A stretch of DNA of 20,521 nucleotides. Origin: Tangfeifania sp. GTDB lineage: Bacteria; Bacteroidota; Bacteroidia; Bacteroidales; Prolixibacteraceae. Below the pieces are notes generated by a model, which was not told where the DNA came from, ran no database searches, and saw only the letters and a list, made by a program, of their open reading frames with translations. This document shows, one piece after another, positions 1 through 8,347 of this stretch; positions within the stretch are counted from its first letter, which is position 1, and every line of letters starts with the position of its first letter. The stretch covers positions 1 through 20,521 of the forward strand of contig JAGYMR010000024.1 in assembly GCA_018400515.1 (NCBI GenBank), written 5' to 3'. The position numbers were made by a program, and so were the translations under genes.

Positions 1-67
1 AATTTAATAACTGGATAAAATAGGCGGTTGCGGATCGTTTTTTTCAAAAAATAAAGAAAAAACAAGG

Positions 68-1030
68 ATGGAATTTAAAAACGATGTTGAAGCGCTCGAT
101 GCGTTGCATGAAAAATTTGAAGAGCTCAAAAAAGAGATCACCCGTGTCATTTACGGGCAGGATGAGATCATCACCCAGGTGATGATCTCCCTGTTCAGCC
201 AGGGGCATGTCCTGCTTATCGGCGTTCCGGGACTGGCAAAAACACTCATGGTAACCACCATTGCCAAAATTCTCGGATTGAAATACAACCGCATTCAGTT
301 TACACCCGATTTGATGCCCTCCGATATCATTGGAACAGAGATCCTGGATAAAGAGCGGCAGTTTAAATTTATCCAGGGCCCCCTGTTCGCCAATATCATT
401 CTGGCCGACGAAATCAACCGGACCCCGCCCAAAACACAGTCGGCCCTCCTGGAAGCCATGCAGGAACATGCCGTTACCGCTGCCGGCCAGCGTTTTGAGC
501 TGGAAAACCCGTTTTTTGTTCTGGCCACCCAAAACCCCATCGAACAGGAAGGCACCTATCCCCTGCCGGAAGCACAACTCGACCGCTTCATGTTTTCGGT
601 CTGGCTCGATTATCCCAAATTCGACGATGAGATCACCATTGTGAAAAATACCACCTCAACCCTTCAGTTCGAGCTTTCGCCGGTCATCTCAAGAAAAGAG
701 ATCCTTTTTTTCCAGGACCTGATCCGGAAAATCCCTATCAATGACAATGTGCTGAAATACGCCGTTACGCTTGCGGCAAAAACCCGCCCCGGAAACGGCC
801 TGGCTGCAGATGTATCCAATCAGTACCTGAAATGGGGAGCCGGACCAAGGGCTTCCCAGTACATGGTCATCGGGGCAAAAACCCATGCTGCCCTGCACGG
901 AAAATATTCCCCCGACATAGAGGATGTGCAGGCTGTGGCCCCGTCCATTCTCCGCCACCGGATCATTAAAAACTACAAAGCCGAAGCGGAAAACATCTCC
1001 GTTGAAAAAATCATTGATAAGATCATTTAA
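68..1030 (+). CDS. MoxR-family AAA+ ATPase
   Basis: A 320-residue AAA+ ATPase of the MoxR type. These proteins act as chaperone-like ATPases, often with VWA-domain partners, in assembling or activating protein complexes; the client here is unknown. Visible motifs are Walker A GVPGLAKT (residues 52-59), Walker B ILADE (111-115), the MoxR signature EINRTPPKTQSALLEAMQE right after it, and the sensor-1 stretch LATQNP (152-157). The length is normal for the family (about 310-340). The start is the ATG preceded by AACAAGG. The usual MoxR partners (DUF58 or VWA genes) are not next to it; instead its stop codon overlaps by one base the start of an OstA/LptA-like gene, which suggests co-translation. 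The family call is secure; the role is not. Confidence 0.93.
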   Translation: MEFKNDVEALDALHEKFEELKKEITRVIYGQDEIITQVMISLFSQGHVLLIGVPGLAKTLMVTTIAKILGLKYNRIQFTPDLMPSDIIGTEILDKERQFKFIQGPLFANIILADEINRTPPKTQSALLEAMQEHAVTAAGQRFELENPFFVLATQNPIEQEGTYPLPEAQLDRFMFSVWLDYPKFDDEITIVKNTTSTLQFELSPVISRKEILFFQDLIRKIPINDNVLKYAVTLAAKTRPGNGLAADVSNQYLKWGAGPRASQYMVIGAKTHAALHGKYSPDIEDVQAVAPSILRHRIIKNYKAEAENISVEKIIDKII

Positions 1031-2604
1031 TGGCCGACCGGTTTTCCCATAGGTTCCTTTCCACCCCCCCCGGGGCAAAAGTACTGCCCCTGCTGCTGCT
1101 TTTGACGCTGGCAGCCTTTTCACAGGAAAAAAAAAAGGTGGACATCATCCGGGCCGATTACCTCGAAGCAGATGAAAACATCGCCCCTAACGCCCAGCGG
1201 TTGGTGGGCAATGTGGAGATCCGCCACAAAGATATTCTTGTCTGGTGCGACAGCGCCTATACCTATACCGGCACCAACCGGGTGGATGCTTTCGGCAATG
1301 TCCACATCAATCAGGCAGATACCCTCGACCTGTATGCCGATAAAATTTTTTACAACGGAGACCAAAATTTTGCCCGGGCATCTGACAACGTAAAACTCAT
1401 CAACAAATCCACCATCCTCTATTCCGATACCCTCGATTACGACCTCGAACAAAACATCGGCTATTACGACGATTCGGGGAAAATCATCGACAGCACCAAC
1501 GTGCTTACCAGTATTATCGGAAGGTATCTGATCGATCAGGACATGATCCATTTCTACAGGGAGGTGGAAGCCTGGAACGACAACTATACCCTCTCTGGAG
1601 ATACCATGCTGTACAACACCAAAAACAGCCGGATCTATATCGAGGGCCCCACCACCATCCGCGATTCCGCCAATTCCCTCTATGCCGAAGATGGCTGGTA
1701 CGATTCCCAGACTGGCGAGGCAGAACTTAGTAAAAATCCCCGGGTGTTTAATGACACCCAGTTCCTGTCAGCCAGGTACATTAAATACAATGAAAAAGAC
1801 GGCAACGGAAGTGCCCTTGGGGCCGTAACAATGGAAGACTTCGAAAATAAGATCATTGTCAAAGGCAATAACGCCAAATACAATGAAAAACTGGAAACGG
1901 CCGTTGTGACCGATTCGGCCTTGTTAATGATGTATACCAAAAAAGATACCCTCTTCCTGCATGCCGATACCCTGTTTACCGTTCCCGACACCATTGAAAA
2001 CGAAAAAATTGTAAAGGCCTATTATGGAACCCGGTTTTTTCGCTCCGACATCCAGGGAATTTGTGATTCGCTGGTCTATTTTTCCCGGGATTCGGTGGTT
2101 GAACTACACCACAACCCGGTCATTTGGTCCGAAGCACATCAGCTGAGTGCCGACTTGATCCGGATGAAACAAAATAAAAATGCCCAGGATGAAATACACC
2201 TCATAAACAACAGTTTTATCATCTCAAAACTGGACTCGGGGCGCTTCGACCAGATCAAAGGGAAGGAAATGACCGGCTATGTGGTGGACAACGAACTCTC
2301 CAGGATCAACGTGGACGGAAACGGGCAAAGCCTCTATTACGCCCGCGAAGACAGTTCGATCATCGGACTGAACCGCGCAGAGAGCAGCAATATCTCCATC
2401 CGCTTTAAAGACGGGGAAGTCTTCCGGATCGCTTTCCTGAAAGCACCCGAGGGCCAGTTAAAACCCCTTTTTGAACTGAACGCGGAGGAAAAAACGCTCA
2501 GCGGTTTCGAATGGAAAATCAAAATGCGCCCTCTTTCAAGATACGATGTCTTTGAAAGGAAAGAAACAGACCCGAAAGACGGGGCTGCCATGCTGCCGCC
2601 CTAA
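1030..2604 (+). CDS. OstA/LptA-like exported protein
   Basis: A 524-residue protein resembling the OstA/LptA family, whose members form a beta-jellyroll bridge moving lipopolysaccharide across the periplasm. After a positively charged start, residues 16-30 form a Leu-rich hydrophobic stretch ending AAFSQ, a plausible signal peptide. The mature part starts with the OstA_N-like pattern of repeated short beta-strands (LEADENIAPNAQRLVGNVEI, then DSAYTYTGTNRVDAFGNVHI), and comparable units recur through about residue 430. It is longer than classical LptA (about 180 residues), as is common for Bacteroidetes OstA-like proteins. Translation probably starts at the ATG overlapping the upstream stop codon (TAATG). 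A role in LPS transport is inferred from the family; no LptD-like C-terminal barrel is seen. Confidence 0.82.
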   Translation: MADRFSHRFLSTPPGAKVLPLLLLLTLAAFSQEKKKVDIIRADYLEADENIAPNAQRLVGNVEIRHKDILVWCDSAYTYTGTNRVDAFGNVHINQADTLDLYADKIFYNGDQNFARASDNVKLINKSTILYSDTLDYDLEQNIGYYDDSGKIIDSTNVLTSIIGRYLIDQDMIHFYREVEAWNDNYTLSGDTMLYNTKNSRIYIEGPTTIRDSANSLYAEDGWYDSQTGEAELSKNPRVFNDTQFLSARYIKYNEKDGNGSALGAVTMEDFENKIIVKGNNAKYNEKLETAVVTDSALLMMYTKKDTLFLHADTLFTVPDTIENEKIVKAYYGTRFFRSDIQGICDSLVYFSRDSVVELHHNPVIWSEAHQLSADLIRMKQNKNAQDEIHLINNSFIISKLDSGRFDQIKGKEMTGYVVDNELSRINVDGNGQSLYYAREDSSIIGLNRAESSNISIRFKDGEVFRIAFLKAPEGQLKPLFELNAEEKTLSGFEWKIKMRPLSRYDVFERKETDPKDGAAMLPP

Positions 2605-2714
2605 TGGCTGCCACCCGTGAATGTGCGACCACCGGGGGATGCCATCATCCCGCCAAACAGTGCCAACGTAAAGCCAATGTAAAAAAAAACAATTTTATTA
2701 ATAAAAACCGCTCA

Positions 2715-2749
2715 TTTGTTTTAGTTTTAAAAAAATATTTTAATATTTG
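2715..2749 (+). promoter_or_regulatory. Candidate promoter of the leu/ile operon
   Basis: TTTG at 2715-2718 and AATATTTG at 2742-2749 resemble the Bacteroidetes -33 (TTTG) and -7 (TAnnTTTG) elements. The -7 element has one mismatch and the spacer is 23 bases, slightly long. The region is very A/T-rich. Transcription would begin near 2755, about 18 bases before the leader peptide start. Confidence 0.5.
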
Positions 2750-2773
2750 CAGCAAATTGAAAGAAAAGACACA

Positions 2774-2842
2774 GTGAATATACTTAACAACATAGCTATT
2801 CTCAGCCTGATTATTGGCATTCTTCTACTAAGAAAGAAGTGA
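2774..2842 (+). CDS. Ile/Leu leader peptide of the leu operon attenuator
   Basis: A 22-codon reading frame starting at GTG and ending in TGA. It contains six Ile codons (2780, 2792, 2798, 2810, 2813, 2819) and six Leu codons (2783, 2801, 2807, 2822, 2825, 2828), so 12 of 22 residues are Ile or Leu; it ends Leu-Leu-Leu-Arg-Lys-Lys. This is the composition expected of a leader peptide that senses charged Ile and Leu tRNAs. Its stop codon overlaps the first bases of the antiterminator segment at 2841-2848, and the frame lies between a candidate promoter and an intrinsic terminator in front of leuA. The peptide itself probably has no function beyond being translated. The GTG start is chosen because no ATG is available in this frame. 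Confidence 0.85.
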   Translation: MNILNNIAILSLIIGILLLRKK

Positions 2843-2916
2843 GAATGGTGTATTGTTAAGGATCAGAAAGGATAGTTTAAGCCATTCTCAAAAAAAGAGG
2901 ATGGCTTTTTTATTTT
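2796..2916 (+). promoter_or_regulatory. Four-segment transcription attenuator
   Basis: Four mutually pairing segments are visible. Segment 1 is CTATTCTC (2796-2803), inside the leader peptide. Segment 2 is GAGAATGG (2841-2848), overlapping the leader stop codon. Segment 3 is CCATTCTC (2882-2889). Segment 4 is GAGGATGG (2897-2904). Pairing 1:2 gives 8 bp with one G-U, 2:3 is a perfect 8 bp (antiterminator), and 3:4 forms the terminator stem. A ribosome stalled on Ile or Leu codons would leave segment 2 free to pair with 3, so transcription continues. A ribosome reaching the stop codon would cover segment 2, so the terminator forms. The architecture is read directly from sequence; the mechanism follows enterobacterial amino acid operon attenuators. 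Confidence 0.88.
2880..2916 (+). terminator. Intrinsic terminator of the attenuator
   Basis: AGCCATTCTC (2880-2889) pairs with GAGGATGGCT (2897-2906) in a 10-bp stem with one G-U pair and a loop of seven A. It is followed by a T tract (six T, A, four T). It sits about 120 bases before leuA and would stop transcription when Ile and Leu are plentiful. Confidence 0.88.
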
Positions 2917-2924
2917 AAAAAAAC

Positions 2925-2999
2925 ATGAAACGAGACCAGCAGAAACGGGTTCAGAATCTCCGAAAGGTTTATGAGCAGCCGCTGCTGGAAATAACATAA
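2925..2999 (+). CDS. Possible 24-residue peptide upstream of leuA
   Basis: An ATG-initiated frame of 24 codons between the attenuator terminator and leuA, rich in Arg, Lys and Gln and ending YEQPLLEIT before TAA. I do not recognise it as a named protein. It would be transcribed only when the attenuator reads through. There is no clear ribosome binding site; the upstream sequence is A/T-rich, as for real genes here. It may be chance. Confidence 0.25.
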   Translation: MKRDQQKRVQNLRKVYEQPLLEIT

Positions 3000-3029
3000 A
3001 AGAATTTAGTAAAATAAAAGGATAAAAAA

Positions 3030-4535
3030 ATGAGTGAAAAACTGTACATTTTTGACACCACCCTGCGGGACGGCGAACAGGTCCCGGGATGTCAGCTGAA
3101 CACCGTGGAAAAACTCGAAGTTGCCAAAGCTTTGCAGGAACTGGGCGTCGATATTATCGAAGCCGGTTTTCCTGTTTCGAGTCCCGGCGATTTTGAATCG
3201 GTGGTTGAAATCTCAAAAGTAGCCACATGGCCCACCATCTGCGCGCTGACCCGCGCCGTAAAAAAAGACATTGACGTGGCAGCCGAATCGCTGAAGTACG
3301 CCAAAAAGAAACGAATCCATACGGGCATCGGAACCTCCTATTACCACATCCATCATAAGCTGAACTCCACACCCGAAGAGATTCTGGAACGCGCGGTAGA
3401 GGCAGTGAAATATGCCAAGAGGTATGTGGAAGATGTGGAATTTTATGCCGAAGATGCCGGGCGAACCGAAAATGAGTTCCTGGCAAAAGTGGTAGAAGCA
3501 GTTGTAAAAGCCGGAGCCACCGTGGTCAATATACCGGACACCACCGGCTATACCCTTCCCAGCGAGTTTGGTGAAAAGATCCGTTTCCTGAAAGAAAATG
3601 TAAAAGGCATTGATAAGGCGATTATCTCCACCCATTGCCACAATGACCTGGGAATGGCTACCGCCAACACGGTTTCAGGAATTATGAACGGTGCCCGTCA
3701 GGCAGAGGTTACCATCAACGGCATTGGAGAGCGGGCAGGAAACACCTCGCTTGAAGAGGTGGTTATGATCATGAAAAGCCGGTACAAAGTGCTGGGCATC
3801 GAGACCGGCATCAATACAAAAAATATTTACCAGACCAGCCGGTTAGTTTCCACATTGATGAACATGCCTGTGCAGCCCAACAAAGCGGTGGTCGGACGGA
3901 ACGCTTTTGCCCACTCCTCAGGGATCCATCAGGACGGGGTGCTGAAAAACCGCGAAAATTACGAAATCATGGATCCCTCCGACGTGGGCATCAACGAATC
4001 GGCTATATTGCTGACGGCACGCAGTGGCCGTGCGGCATTAAAACACCGGCTTGAACTGATGGGGTATGAACTTCAAAAAGAGAAACTGGATGAAGTGTAT
4101 GAAAAGTTCCTGAACCTGGCCGACAGTAAAAAAGATCTCCGCGACGACGATATTGCCTTGCTTGTCGGCGACGCCACCCGCCAGGAACGCCGCATTAAAC
4201 TTGATTTTCTGCAGGTACTTACCGGGAAAAACCTTGAACCTGTTGCTATCGTGCGGCTCGACATCGCCGGCGAAAAATTCGATGCTACCTCTTCAGGAAA
4301 CGGACCGGTGGATGCATCCATAAAAGCAGTGAAACAGATCATTCACCGCCAGGTTACTATTGAGGAGTTCCTTGTCCAGGCCATCACCCGGGGAAGCGAC
4401 GATGTCGGAAAAGTCCATATGCAAATTGAATACAAAAATTCGATTTTTCACGGATTCGGAGCCCACACCGATATCGTTACAGCATCGGTCGAAGCATTCC
4501 TGGATGCCATCAATAAATTACCCGTTCAGGTTTAA
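3030..4535 (+). CDS. leuA: 2-isopropylmalate synthase
   Basis: Condenses acetyl-CoA with 2-oxoisovalerate to 2-isopropylmalate, the first committed step of leucine synthesis, in the cytoplasm. The 501-residue length is typical of bacterial LeuA. The TIM-barrel starts with [10 protein letters not shown] (Arg13, Asp14). Metal ligands are Asp14, His202 and His204 (STHCHNDLG), with Asn238 in [10 protein letters not shown]. The region YYHIHHKL (residues 104-111) and FYAEDAGR (138-145) match LeuA rather than citramalate synthase. Residues from about 365 to the end form the LeuA dimer/regulatory domain that usually binds leucine, including [14 protein letters not shown]. The start has AAAAGGATAAAAAA before the ATG. 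It is the first enzyme gene after the attenuator, and leuC follows 24 bases later. Confidence 0.97.
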   Translation: MSEKLYIFDTTLRDGEQVPGCQLNTVEKLEVAKALQELGVDIIEAGFPVSSPGDFESVVEISKVATWPTICALTRAVKKDIDVAAESLKYAKKKRIHTGIGTSYYHIHHKLNSTPEEILERAVEAVKYAKRYVEDVEFYAEDAGRTENEFLAKVVEAVVKAGATVVNIPDTTGYTLPSEFGEKIRFLKENVKGIDKAIISTHCHNDLGMATANTVSGIMNGARQAEVTINGIGERAGNTSLEEVVMIMKSRYKVLGIETGINTKNIYQTSRLVSTLMNMPVQPNKAVVGRNAFAHSSGIHQDGVLKNRENYEIMDPSDVGINESAILLTARSGRAALKHRLELMGYELQKEKLDEVYEKFLNLADSKKDLRDDDIALLVGDATRQERRIKLDFLQVLTGKNLEPVAIVRLDIAGEKFDATSSGNGPVDASIKAVKQIIHRQVTIEEFLVQAITRGSDDVGKVHMQIEYKNSIFHGFGAHTDIVTASVEAFLDAINKLPVQV

Positions 4536-4559
4536 CCGCTCGCATGACAAAAATACAAT

Positions 4560-5963
4560 ATGGAAGCAAAAACAATTTTTGATAAAATCTGGGATGCTCA
4601 CGTGGTAAAAAAGGTCAAAGGGGGCCCCAATGTTTTATACATCGACCGCCATTTCATTCATGAAGTGACCAGCCCGGTGGCCTTCCTGGGACTGAAAAAA
4701 CGGGGACTGAAAGTATTCCGCCCGGACCGGACCACCGCCACCCCCGACCACAACGTCCCCACCGAAAACCAGCACCTCTCCATCATTGACGAACTTTCAC
4801 GCCACCAGGTGGAGATGCTGAAAAAAAACTGTAAGGAACACGGGATCAAATACCATGACCTGCAGACCGAAGGGCATGGCATTGTACACATCATCGGTCC
4901 TGAAAAGGGACTGACCCAACCCGGTATGACCATTGTCTGCGGTGACAGTCATACCTCCACCCACGGGGCTTTTGGAGCAATTGCCTTTGGCATCGGAACC
5001 AGCGAGGTGGAAATGGTGCTGGCCAGCCAGAGCATCATGCAACCCAAACCCAAAAAAATGCGCATTACCATCAACGGATCCCTCGGGAAAGGGGTTACCG
5101 CCAAGGATGTGGCGCTGTATATCATCTCAAAGATCTCTACCAGCGGTGGAACGGGCCATTTTATCGAATACGCGGGAACGGCCATCAAAGGGCTAAGCAT
5201 GGAGGGACGGATGACCCTGTGCAACCTGAGCATTGAAAGCGGAGCCCGCGGGGGAATGATCGCTCCCGATGAAACAACCTTCAACTATCTGAAAGGCCGT
5301 GAGTTTGTCCCCAAAGGAGAAGCATGGGAACAAGCAGTTGAAAACTGGAAGCAGCTGAAAAGCGATGAAAATGCGGTATTCGATGCGGAACATACCTTCG
5401 ATGCGGCTGACATCGAACCCATGATTACTTACGGCACCAATCCGGGAATGGGCATCGGGATCACCCGGAAAATCCCCGTTCCGGACGGACTGGATAACAG
5501 TGAGAAAAAAACCCTTGAAAAAGCACTGAACTATATGGGATACCACCCCGGGGAACAAATGCTGGGCAAACCGGTGGATTATGTATTCCTGGGAAGCTGT
5601 ACCAACGGAAGAATTGAAGACTTCCGGGCATTTGCCGCTTTTGTAAAAGGAAGGAAAAAGGCCTCCAACGTGACGGCCTGGCTGGTCCCCGGATCCCAGC
5701 AGGTGGAAAAACAGATCCGCGCCGAAGGATTGCTCGAAATCCTTGAAGCAGCCGGTTTTGAATTGCGCCAGCCCGGATGCTCCGCCTGTCTGGCCATGAA
5801 CGAAGACAAGATCCCTGAAGGAAAATACGCGGTCTCAACAACCAACCGGAACTTTGAAGGCCGCCAGGGACCGGGTTCAAGAACCCTCCTGGCAAGCCCC
5901 ATTACAGCAGCAGCTGCTGCTATAACGGGAGTGGTGACCGATCCGAGGGAATTTCTGGAATAA
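4560..5963 (+). CDS. leuC: 3-isopropylmalate dehydratase large subunit
   Basis: With LeuD this aconitase-type enzyme isomerises 2-isopropylmalate to 3-isopropylmalate; in this operon it should also isomerise citramalate to 3-methylmalate. The 467 residues match the usual LeuC length. The three cysteines binding the 4Fe-4S cluster are Cys347 ([13 protein letters not shown]), Cys407 and Cys410 ([11 protein letters not shown]). Other aconitase-family signatures are TPDHNVPTE (61-69) and [15 protein letters not shown] (126-140). It starts with [16 protein letters not shown], a standard LeuC N-terminus. The gene lies 24 bases after leuA and 23 bases before leuD. The active site appears intact. Confidence 0.97.
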   Translation: MEAKTIFDKIWDAHVVKKVKGGPNVLYIDRHFIHEVTSPVAFLGLKKRGLKVFRPDRTTATPDHNVPTENQHLSIIDELSRHQVEMLKKNCKEHGIKYHDLQTEGHGIVHIIGPEKGLTQPGMTIVCGDSHTSTHGAFGAIAFGIGTSEVEMVLASQSIMQPKPKKMRITINGSLGKGVTAKDVALYIISKISTSGGTGHFIEYAGTAIKGLSMEGRMTLCNLSIESGARGGMIAPDETTFNYLKGREFVPKGEAWEQAVENWKQLKSDENAVFDAEHTFDAADIEPMITYGTNPGMGIGITRKIPVPDGLDNSEKKTLEKALNYMGYHPGEQMLGKPVDYVFLGSCTNGRIEDFRAFAAFVKGRKKASNVTAWLVPGSQQVEKQIRAEGLLEILEAAGFELRQPGCSACLAMNEDKIPEGKYAVSTTNRNFEGRQGPGSRTLLASPITAAAAAITGVVTDPREFLE

Positions 5964-5986
5964 TCATTAATGAAGAATAAAATACA

Positions 5987-6577
5987 ATGGCATACGAAAA
6001 ATTTTTAATAATGACTTCACCGGCAGTTCCACTGCCCGTTGAAAATGTAGATACCGATCAGATCATTCCGGCCCGCTTTCTAAAAGCGGTTGAACGAAAA
6101 GGATTCGGAGAAAATCTGTTCCGCGACTGGCGGTACAATTCAGATGGCAGCCCCAAAAAGGATTTCCCGCTGAACGACCCCCGGTATAATGGAAAAATCC
6201 TTGTGGCAGGAAAAAATTTCGGAAGTGGCTCCAGCCGGGAACATGCCGCCTGGGCCATCTACGATTACGGGTTCCGCGTGGTGGTCTCCAGCTTCTTTGC
6301 CGATATTTTTAAAAACAACGCATTAAACAATGGCCTGCTGCCCGTTGTTGTAACCCCGGAATTCCTTCAAAAAATATTTGAAACCATTGAAAAAAATCCG
6401 GAAGCACCGTTTGATGTGGATCTGGAAACCCAGTCCTTCACCAACCGGACCACCGGTGAATCGGAAAATTTCGAGATCAGTGCCTACAAAAAACACTGCC
6501 TGAAAAACGGACTCGACGATATTGACTACCTGGTTGCCATGAAAGATGAAATCGCTTCTTTTGAAGCAGCCCGTTAA
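5987..6577 (+). CDS. leuD: 3-isopropylmalate dehydratase small subunit
   Basis: The swivel-domain partner of LeuC, completing the isopropylmalate isomerase. The 196-residue length is typical of the bacterial long LeuD type. [14 protein letters not shown] (near residue 20) and the substrate-binding loop [17 protein letters not shown] (about residues 76-92) are both present. The start ATG is preceded by an A-rich stretch (AAGAATAAAATACA). It lies between leuC and the citramalate synthase gene, which begins only 10 bases after the leuD stop, so the genes are probably cotranscribed. Confidence 0.97.
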   Translation: MAYEKFLIMTSPAVPLPVENVDTDQIIPARFLKAVERKGFGENLFRDWRYNSDGSPKKDFPLNDPRYNGKILVAGKNFGSGSSREHAAWAIYDYGFRVVVSSFFADIFKNNALNNGLLPVVVTPEFLQKIFETIEKNPEAPFDVDLETQSFTNRTTGESENFEISAYKKHCLKNGLDDIDYLVAMKDEIASFEAAR

Positions 6578-6587
6578 TTGAAAAAAA

Positions 6588-8180
6588 ATGACAGGAAAAA
6601 CAGTTAAATTTGAGGGGAAACACCTCAGCATCATGGATACGACGCTGCGGGACGGAGAGCAGACCACCGGCGTTTCTTTCAGCGACAGTGAAAAACTGAG
6701 CATCGCCAAGGTTTTGCTGGAGGATGTGAAGGTTGACCGGATCGAAATCGCCTCGGCAAGGGTTTCGGAAGGCGAATTTCTGGGTGCCAAAAAAGTATTG
6801 AACTGGGCCGCGGAAAAGGGACACCTCGACAAAATCGAGATCCTCGGGTTTGTGGACGATGACATCTCCCTGAAATGGATCGCCGATGCCGGCGGGAAAA
6901 AGATCAACCTCCTTTGCAAAGGTTCACTGAACCATGTTCAGGGACAATTGCGGAAAACCCCGGAACAACACCTCGCCGACATAAAAAAAGTGATCGGCAA
7001 TGCTACAAAAAGAGGTATCAGTGTCAATGTTTACCTCGAAGACTGGTCCAACGGAATGCGCAACTCCAAAGAGTACGTGCACTACATGATCTCCAACCTG
7101 AAAGAAGAAAAGGTGGACCGGATCATGCTGCCCGATACCCTGGGAATACTTGATCCGGATGAAACTTATGACTACTGCCGGGAAATCATCAGTGCCTATC
7201 CCGGGGTTGATTTCGATTACCATGCACACAACGATTATGATCTGGCCATCGCCAATGTTTTTCATGCCCTAAAAGCCGGGATTAGTTGCGTGCATACAAC
7301 GGTAAACGGACTGGGTGAACGTGCAGGGAATGCGCCGCTCTCCAGTGTCATTGCAACCGTGAAGGATCACCTGAAGATGAAAACCCGCGTGAATGAAAGC
7401 CAGTTAAACAAAGTATCCAAACTGGTCGAGACATTCTCGGGAATACGGATTCCCACCAACAAACCCCTCATCGGTGAATTTGTTTTTACCCAGTGCAGCG
7501 GGGTTCATGCCGACGGTGACAGCAAAAACAACCTCTATTTTAATGATCTGCTCCCCGAACGATTCGGGCGAAGCCGGAAGTATGCCCTCGGCAAAACATC
7601 GGGAAAAGCCAACATTAAAAAGAACCTTGAAAACCTCGGCATTGAACTCGATGCCGACTCCCTGAAGCGAGTCACCCGGCGGATCATTGAACTGGGCGAT
7701 CAAAAAGAGACCGTCACTTCCGACGAACTTCCCTACATCGTTGCCGATGCCCTTCAAAACGACCTGATCGAACAAAAAATACGCATGGTGAACTACTCCG
7801 TAACCCATACCATGGGATTGCGGCCCGTGGCCAATGTGCGCATTGAGATCGGAAATAAAGAATACGAGGAGTTCAGCGACGGAGACGGTCAATACGACGC
7901 TTTTGTAAAAGCACTGCGGAAAATATACAAGCGCCTCGGAAAATCATTCCCGCAACTGGTCGATTACGTGGTAACCATCCCGCCGGGAGGAAAAACCGAC
8001 GCCCTGGTGGAAACGGTCATTACCTGGAAAAACGATCACGAATTTAAAACCAAAGGGCTTGATCCCGACCAGAATGCCGCAGCCATCAAAGCAACTATCC
8101 GTATGCTGAATATTACGGAAAATGAGATCAAACCGGGTTTGCTCAACAAAGCGATCAACGGATTATTTAACAACGATTGA
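6588..8180 (+). CDS. cimA: (R)-citramalate synthase, Leptospira type
   Basis: A second LeuA-family condensing enzyme (530 residues). It most likely joins pyruvate and acetyl-CoA to (R)-citramalate, the entry to threonine-independent isoleucine synthesis. From memory, the sequence follows the characterised Leptospira interrogans CimA closely: [51 protein letters not shown] and SGVHADGDSK. With a constant offset of five, residues reported there for catalysis or pyruvate binding are present: Arg21, Asp22, Leu86, Leu109, Tyr149, Glu151, Thr184, His212, His214 and Asp309. LeuA instead has YYHIHH and FYAEDAGR at these places. A C-terminal regulatory domain spans about residues 390-515. It sits between leuD and leuB, whose products act on citramalate too. 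Annotation pipelines may call it a second LeuA; homocitrate synthase is less likely. Confidence 0.87.
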   Translation: MTGKTVKFEGKHLSIMDTTLRDGEQTTGVSFSDSEKLSIAKVLLEDVKVDRIEIASARVSEGEFLGAKKVLNWAAEKGHLDKIEILGFVDDDISLKWIADAGGKKINLLCKGSLNHVQGQLRKTPEQHLADIKKVIGNATKRGISVNVYLEDWSNGMRNSKEYVHYMISNLKEEKVDRIMLPDTLGILDPDETYDYCREIISAYPGVDFDYHAHNDYDLAIANVFHALKAGISCVHTTVNGLGERAGNAPLSSVIATVKDHLKMKTRVNESQLNKVSKLVETFSGIRIPTNKPLIGEFVFTQCSGVHADGDSKNNLYFNDLLPERFGRSRKYALGKTSGKANIKKNLENLGIELDADSLKRVTRRIIELGDQKETVTSDELPYIVADALQNDLIEQKIRMVNYSVTHTMGLRPVANVRIEIGNKEYEEFSDGDGQYDAFVKALRKIYKRLGKSFPQLVDYVVTIPPGGKTDALVETVITWKNDHEFKTKGLDPDQNAAAIKATIRMLNITENEIKPGLLNKAINGLFNND

Positions 8181-8347
8181 ACGGAACGGAACGAACCACC
8201 GGTTCCCTTTAATCGCCGGACCGGATCTGCAACCGGTTTTCTGCCAAACCGGATTCACCGCGACCGCTGATATGGATTCAGCTTAACTGCTGAACCGAAA
8301 CCACAAAAATTTGATTAGTAACCACAAAAAATCAAAAATAATAACAG
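8181..8347 (+). other. Hairpin-rich intercistronic region before leuB
   Basis: The 167 bases between cimA and leuB contain no credible gene. They contain several small inverted repeats: GAACC-ACC-GGTTC (8193-8205), CCGGTTT (8233-8239) with AAACCGG (8246-8252), and TTCAGC (8277-8282) with GCTGAA (8289-8294). The last competes with GCTGA (8266-8270). None is followed by a T tract, so they are not evident terminators. The spacing is far larger than elsewhere in this operon, so RNA processing or separate control of leuB is possible but unproven. Confidence 0.4.

Noticed and set aside
1064..1075. Possible frameshift at the C run near the start of the OstA-like gene
   Set aside because: The frame continues straight into a sensible signal peptide and the family domain, so no error is needed.
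2636..2651. GGGATG-CCAT-CATCCC hairpin after the OstA-like gene
   Set aside because: A perfect 6-bp stem, but no T tract follows, so I do not call it a terminator.
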